This document shows positions 57,701-64,000 of a stretch of DNA of 64,000 bases, piece after piece. The DNA lies in contig NW_023503305.1 of the NCBI RefSeq assembly GCF_014529535.1, positions 496,001 through 560,000 on the forward strand, in the 5' to 3' direction. The DNA is from Bradysia coprophila (lineage: Eukaryota > Arthropoda > Insecta > Diptera > Sciaridae). The notes below the pieces were generated by a model that worked only from the letters and a program-made list of their open reading frames with translations, made no database searches and had not been told where the DNA came from. Position numbers and translations under genes: made by a program. The stretch's first letter is position 1. Every line of letters starts with the position of its first letter.

Positions 57701-59789
57701 TTGCTGGTAAATGGCATCAACAACATCCTGACCAGCATTACAAACTCAATCGAAAGATATTAATCTATCGTTACTATTCAGCCGCAGAAAACCTTTAAAT
57801 AATGTTGGACCTTTGAATGTTCTCAGTTCTACCGTCATTGGAAATCCTGGCCTATATCTCATCATCCAGCAACTGCTCAAAGTCATCCAGCATTCGATAG
57901 GTACTGACATCAGCTTTCTCATTTACTGAATAAAGCTTAGAATTGCCGGTGTGAGGTAATTTGAAAGTTTAGAAAATTTTTCCGTAACTTCCTCGAAATG
58001 TTGATACTTGATCAGGCTTTCAAGGAAAAAAAGAATTTTCGAAAGAAATTCTTTCGTCCAAGAGATGCTTGCCTTTTAATTTTTCCATACAGATCGCTTT
58101 TCCGACCGGAATGTCGATTTTCCATTTTCAAGTCAAGTACAAAGAAAAAATTCGAAAAACGTAAAGCGAGCGAATTACCCGACTCTAAGCTCGAATATTT
58201 CAAGACTCACACCTTGGTCACTGCCACAACATATTAGTGAACTATTGAGGTTCTACTGCATCTACCCACATAATTTCCAAACATTATAGTAAAATAATTT
58301 CTTTCGTTTGCTTTGAATTGTAGCATGTTCTGTCTTCTCCACAATAAATACATTTCAATCCAACACAAATAAGAACATTACATATCATATCAGCATATAA
58401 CGATGGTCTCAAATTTATTATTCCATCTGCACTATTTTGCGTTCATATTTTCCCATTCAATGCATAAACAGCTAATACCGATTTACAATGCAGGAACTTT
58501 GCCGTCCGAAAATATTCACCCATACGTTCATTCATGTTGCAAAGACTTTTGTATTTTTCGGTGGAAACATTTTTTTTTTTTTTCGTTTTTATTCTAAAAA
58601 TAGTCCTATGAATTATCTACCTCCCATATGTATCTCTCATTCAGGCCATAAAATCGTTAATAAATTTATAAACATATTTTAAATATTCTTTTGTGTTAAA
58701 AAAATTAATTTATTTAAAATCTTAAATTGTGTTTGCAAGATAAAAACACATCATACATACCACAACACACGATACGCACATTCAAAGTTTTTTTTTTGTT
58801 TTGTTACAAGGAGGTATAGAGGTTGCGATTTTTGTAAAAACAATCAACCAGAACAACAAAAATAAATTGTTTAGACAATGTGTTCAACGAAAGTAAACTC
58901 GGTGTCTCCATTACTTACGTATTTTATATAATCTTTAAAATTATTATCATCGTTTCTATTAGGCAATGGTAAATTTGTTTTTAGATTATCCAAAGAATGA
59001 GAGCTCGAACCAAGTTTTATCGCCGTGTATAATAAAAAGTAAATTTAATCGAGGCGTCATATGTTATTGTATAAGTAATTCGTTTACGTGTGAAATTGGT
59101 GTTAATTATAAACAACCAGTGAACATTTATTCAAACTTAAATAATTTACCGTATACCGAAGCGATAAAATAAAATAATCGTTTTGCTAAGGCGTTACAGT
59201 TAGAGAATGATCGAACTTTGTAGCACAGTTCACCAATACAATGTTGGCGGAAAAATGTTACCCGAAAACTGAAATGAGCGCTCGTAATATACTTTTATCA
59301 GAAAGAAACTGTATACCTATGTAACCGTGACCAAGCATCAGGTACCTCTGAAAAGGATTAATTCCATTTAACATTGTTACCATGCCTAATGGTACTTTAC
59401 ACATCCTTGATTACTACACGTGATAATAAAGGAAGAAGATATATTTAAAAGCAGGTCCTCCTCCTCCTACATCGCCATCGAATAGAATCAATTGAAAATA
59501 GATAAAAAAAGGTTTATGACAGCAGATAGCTTTACGACGTGCAAGTATATCTTACCCCATCCGGGCATGTTAAACTCCATTATACATAATATGCTTTCAC
59601 ATACTCCGAAACATGCACAGGACAGTAAGCACTTGTAATATATTCCTTCCTACATACAGTTTGATATAGTGAATCTTGGCACTTTTTACATTAGAAATCA
59701 AATATTATTCTAAGCAAAATTTTTGATCGTTGCCCAAAATGTCAAACGAACTTTATTAGGTTACAATGTAAGTAACTACTATTCAGAGG
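51788..59789. other. Gene-poor intergenic region
   Basis: 8 kb without a supported gene. Three scattered, diverged copies of a TTTGGGTGGGT(C/T)...GTC(C/A)CTT-(A)GACT motif occur (38044, 53972 and 56808). Short open frames lack features. Poly-T tracts are near 58569 and 58786. One minus-strand frame near 51840-51968 is faintly reminiscent of a LINE reverse-transcriptase tail but cannot be supported. Confidence 0.4.
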
Positions 59790-60565
59790 GATTCTTCTGA
59801 AAAACAGAAGACCGAAATCGGACGCATTTTCTATTGGAATTTTTTATATGTGCCCTGTAAGGTATTCGACCCCAGAAGCCAAAACCATTTTCAAAAAAAT
59901 TCTTCGAAGCTTGTGTGGCTGGTAAGAGGTCATCAAAAACCGAAAACTTGCACTTTTCTTACAAAAATTTCTCAAGTTACACGAGCCGTACAGAGTCGTG
60001 TGGGGTGTCATTAGAAAGGTAATTGCATGTACTTCTGGGGCAAATAGGGTCTTATTGGGTTTAAAATTCATCCACACTGAGATATATATGCAGTTGAAGT
60101 TTTCAACCGAGAAAAGACTGAAAACTTACACTTTTTTTACAGAAATTTCTCGACGTACACGAAACGTACATGGTCGTGTGGGGTGTCATTAGAAAGGTAA
60201 TTGCATATACTTTCAGGGAAAGTAGAGCTTACGGAAGTTTGGTAGTATCTTCGATTCAATATAAGCATTTAAACATTTCAACTTCTCATAATTCGTCGTA
60301 GATGCTTGCAAATTCCAATAAGACCCTATTTGCATGCAATTACCTTTCTAATGACATCCCCCACGCGACTCTGTACGGCTCGTGTAACCGGAGAAATTTT
60401 TGTAAGAGAAGTGCAAGTTTTCGGTTTTTAATGACCTCTTACTAGCCACAAGAATTTTTTTGAAAGTGGTTTTGGCTTCTGGGGTCGAATAAGTTTACCG
60501 GGCTCATATAGAAAATTGCAATGTAAAATGCGTCCGATTTCGGTCTTCTGTTTTTCAGAAGAATC
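59790..60565. mobile_element. Large foldback element (776 bp) with internal repeat
   Basis: Left arm from GATTCTTCTGAAAAACAGAA (59790) to about 60030; right arm from GCAATTACCTTTCTAATGAC (60337) to its mirrored end TTCTGTTTTTCAGAAGAATC (60565). The arms are about 240 bp with scattered differences. Each terminus itself folds (CTTCTGAAAAACAGAAG). A third copy of the inner arm part, in direct orientation, is at about 60110-60205 (TTTTACAGAAATTTCTCGAC ... GGTGTCATTAGAAAGGTAAT). There is no ORF of note and no clear target duplication. Confidence 0.7.
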
Positions 60566-63500
60566 ACTCTCATCTATTTATTTACAAAGACAAAATAAGC
60601 AACACGCTCTGTCCAATCTAGGTTCCCCGGGACGAAAATGCTCATACGATTATTCCTAATCATAGATTATTAGTCTATCGTAGTCTTTTTAGTGAGTCTA
60701 ACAAAGTCGCTCAATGGAACTCAATTCACAAGTGCAACACCTACATTCAATGATTCAAATCACTTTCTATAAGGAAAATCTAAAAAAAAACTCCAAGGAC
60801 GGAAGATAGTACTATATCTTATCCTATCCTAAAATGTCTGTCTCAAGGTCTTTCCACATTTCCGATGTATGCGACCATGAATTGGCCTTAATGAAGTAAA
60901 ATATTTGTCAATGAACAATAGAAGTAGCAAATTTAATGAAGTCGAAAAAATCCCTAGCTTAAATTAGAAATGAATGGGCATATCACAGTTTTGAGCCCAA
61001 AGCTCAAAGTTTCCCCATCATAGAAAAAAGCTCATCCAAAGCACGATGTCCAAGAATAAAATGCCCAAGTCCATTGCCCAGGTCAGAAACTTTGTTTTCA
61101 AAAATCGTCGAGTTGAATGGTTAAGAGACACCATTCAAAAGCCCACTAAATAGGCAGGTTTAAAGTTATTTATGTATGGAAGTTCTAACAAATATAGCAG
61201 TTGGAGTGGAACAGTTGTTGAACTTGATTTATTTCACCATTATTCCGCTCAGATACAAAATTATTGATTCAACGACCATTCAAACCAAGTCCTTTATAGG
61301 TTCCAAAATGGAATTAATAAAATTACCGGACGATTGATGAAAATATCCATTACCTGCCCATTAATGCGGGTAGTTCACTCATCTCTAATTTAATTGATAA
61401 AATTTCCAGTAAAATTTTAAATTGTTTGTGTTATCAACAGATCTGCCATCATCGCCAGATTAAATTTTACTTTGAACGTCGAAAACTACTTTCAGACTAT
61501 CTGTTTCCATTTTAGTTTTTAAAGAACATTTTTCTGAAGCATTTTTTGTCGTCATTATAAAATTATTAATGGACAACTAAATAAGTTCGAAAACAGTACA
61601 GAATCAACGTACAAAGAAAATCAGTACTCTGTACCGGGCTAATAGGTATAGTGTGGAGTTGACGTACCTGTATTCTTCTTCTACAGTTCGTGAAAAGAAT
61701 TTACAAAGTCAAAAACAAGAATAGAAAAAAAGAACACCGTATATAACACTCAGCTTGCACTACATCGAACGCGGCATATTTTAAAATCAATAATGTTATA
61801 CCCCGGAAATATAGATCAGAACGAAAAAGAAGAAGAAAAAAATAGTAAAAAGAAAGTTAAGGAGTTTTTCAATATAATAAACTTGTCATGTTTCACCAAA
61901 CGTATCTCCTGTACTTTTACCTTTGTAATGAGTTTCTAATAACCCATAAGACATAATATAAATAACATATGCGCTTGTTGAAATTTATATTGAAAGTATA
62001 TCGCATCGTTGGTATGTTTATGTGATATTTAATTAAACATAAAGGTACGTCAGGTACGGCTATATTTTAAACACACCTGAGAACTGAATTTAAGTAGCAG
62101 CCAACACCGAGTGCTGGTGTGAAGAAAATTTTATGGCATTCTGCGGTAAATATGTGTGAACGGTACACTTGAGGAAGGAAGACTTTTTTTTCTATTTTTA
62201 AAACAGAAAACATAGTTTTTTTTATTACTTTGATCGTAGAATATCCGATAAATGAATGGAAAAAAAGTCGCAACAAAAAGATACAGACAGTTGTGAAACA
62301 GTTAATAAATATAAAGTCGTTTCTATTTCCATATGATGTGACGAGAAATATATACACACAGTAGTTCTCCGTGTGACGCTCTGTATAAATAAGGTAAAAT
62401 TAGGTCGATGTCAACTAAATGAACACATCAAAGACGATGTCGAAATTCACAATATAATTGGAAACATTTTCATTTGATACAATATTATAACGCTGCAGTA
62501 TCTTCACTTTGTGCAAATATTGTAGAAGTTTGGTAAAAGTTTTGCTAATTTGATCAGCTTTTAGTGGGAATGAATCAACGCAATAATAAAGAATTTATGT
62601 TTTTATTTTGCATTGATTGAAGTTTAATTGGCAATATTTTCTCAAGCAAGAAACCGCACAACCAGTAATCATAATTCCACGTTAATTCGAAATATTCAAA
62701 TTTATATAATAATGGGTTGAAATGGGGATGGATTTTATGCATTCTCTTCTTTCTCTCCCATACCAGTACAGTGACAATGTAGTTATGAAAGCACTTGACT
62801 CTTTTATCAACCTTCTTTCGTTAGTTCCAATTATACGACAACATTGATGAATTTTAATAAAGTTACTTAACGACATTTAGGGTTAAGAATTCGTCAGACT
62901 TTCGTAAAAACAATTTTTTCTCAAAAGCTTTCATGTTTGCATTACTGACACATCTACCCACAAATGTTGTGAAATTATGATGATTTGTAGACCATCAAAA
63001 CAGTTATAGTTTTCCTCTTTATTTCCGAAAAACTTCAAATATTCCACCCTAAGCACAGCGACGTTACGTGAATTGTGAAAGTGATTGCCTGGTCTGAACA
63101 AAATTTTATACATATTTGTGTGAACATTGAGACTCAAAAGTCTAAAGTAATCGAAAATCAATCATTATCATTAACTACCCCATTGCAAAATTCAAACACC
63201 TACTGCAATACGAGCCTTCTGTTGTCTTTTGTTTTCTTCGAACGATCAAAAGAAAGGACAGTAGTAGGGCTCACTAGCTGCATTTTGGTATAAAAGCGTG
63301 AATTTTTTACCATTGATAAATATACATTTGGGGATTGCAAAACGATAAGAAGACTTTGAAAAAGTGATCTATAGCGCCATCTACATCCGGTTGAAGTTTT
63401 AGGTGCAGATGTAACTTCGATAAAATTCCTTTTTACCGGTTTTTTATACAAAATTTTTTTCCGAATTTTCCGTTTTTCCGGCAGTTTTTCCGAATTTTCC

Positions 63501-63569
63501 GAAATGATATTTTTAAACTGATGTGAAAGTTAAGTAATTTTTAAAATTGGTTCAAAAAAGTTTCTTTTG
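60566..63569. other. Intergenic, no gene seen
   Basis: AT-rich with A- and T-tracts. GCCCAAAGCTCAAAG, CCCAAG and GCCCAGGTC words near 60995-61085 form a loose repeat. TTTTCCG repeats lie at 63458-63505, just left of the last foldback. Confidence 0.4.
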
Positions 63570-63947
63570 CTTCGCTATTATCGTTGCACGTTCAGTTTCC
63601 AATGTTTTAACGATGAAAAAGTTTTTGGATGTTCCGTAACAGAGGCAACTAGTTTGGCTTTGAGGCGTTTATGGAATTTGTAGGATCTGTCAAAGTTCGC
63701 CGAAGGAGGAAAATTAGCAGTTTTTCGCAAATTTGTTAACTTAAACTTTTTTTTTAAATCGAAAAACTGTTCCGGTACTAGTCTCATTAAATTTCTGAAA
63801 AAAAAAATGCCGGAAAAAAATCGCCATTCCCCAAAAGAGTCCAAATCTTCAATGAATACTCAAACTAGTTGCCTCTGTTGCGGAACATCCAAAAACTTTT
63901 TCATCGTTAAAACATTGGAAACTGAATGTGCAACGATAATAGCGAAG
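63570..63947. mobile_element. Foldback element (378 bp) with nearly identical 87-bp arms
   Basis: Left arm CTTCGCTATTATCGTTGCAC (63570) to GGCAACTAGTTTG (63656); right arm CAAACTAGTTGCC (63861) to GTGCAACGATAATAGCGAAG (63947). I count about two mismatches in 87 bp. The loop of about 200 bp contains poly-A/T tracts and GCCGGAAAAAAAT. It is probably a young insertion. Pairing may continue weakly outside (TTTCTTTTG / AAAAAAAGAC). Confidence 0.75.
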
Positions 63948-64000
63948 AAAAAAAGACATTTCTGTGCCTTAGAATCATAATTCGACGTACTTCGTCACTG

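Noticed and set aside
63578-63844. Minus-strand 88-codon ORF
   Set aside because: It spans the left arm and loop of the young foldback at 63570-63947, with no protein-like motifs.
1-64000. LTR retrotransposon, endogenous virus or Polinton remains
   Set aside because: No long terminal repeats, gag/pol-like or capsid-like frames were recognised; the repeats found are short inverted-repeat DNA elements.

Overview
The window looks like nuclear DNA of an insect, most likely a lower (nematoceran) dipteran. It is AT-rich, genes are split by short GT-AG introns (often 50-120 bp), and most gene models match conserved animal proteins. One protein belongs to the arthropod-type SET/MYND methyltransferases. 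The species cannot be fixed from sequence alone. No tRNA, rRNA, CRISPR or bacterial-type feature was seen. No LTR or virus-like coding remnant was recognised.

The first 37 kb are gene-rich. In order: the 3' end of a polypeptide GalNAc-transferase (+); a complete second GalNAc-transferase (+); mitochondrial isoleucyl-tRNA synthetase (-), converging on it with a 48-bp gap; mitochondrial ribosomal protein mRpS23 (+), divergent from the synthetase across 199 bp; an unrecognised small ORF (-); a THAP zinc-finger protein (-); a PRCC homologue (+); a WDR37 homologue (-); TFIIH subunit Tfb5/GTF2H5 and ZNHIT1 (+, 96 bp apart); mevalonate diphosphate decarboxylase with an unusual C-terminal extension (+); a SmydA-like SET/MYND protein (-); a C16orf87-type protein (-), divergent from B9D1 (+); and a type II membrane coiled-coil protein resembling EFCAB14 (+).

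From 37 to 64 kb only one convincing gene remains: a three-exon secreted protein of unknown family at 45.4-46.4 kb. The rest is AT-rich intergenic DNA with many short inverted-repeat (foldback, MITE-like) elements, degenerate tandem repeats and microsatellites. Several elements carry target-site duplications. One MITE can be dated relative to its host repeat, because an uninterrupted paralogue lies 8 kb away.

The genes do not form one pathway, but some pairs make sense. Two mitochondrial-translation genes share a promoter region. Two adjacent small nuclear factors may share one transcript. The most unusual points are the spliced or retained C-terminal extension of the mevalonate enzyme, the unknown six-cysteine secreted protein, the THAP protein with a P-element-like C-terminal domain, and the nested, layered foldback elements. 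All exon boundaries were set by hand from splice signals and reading-frame continuity, without transcripts or database searches.
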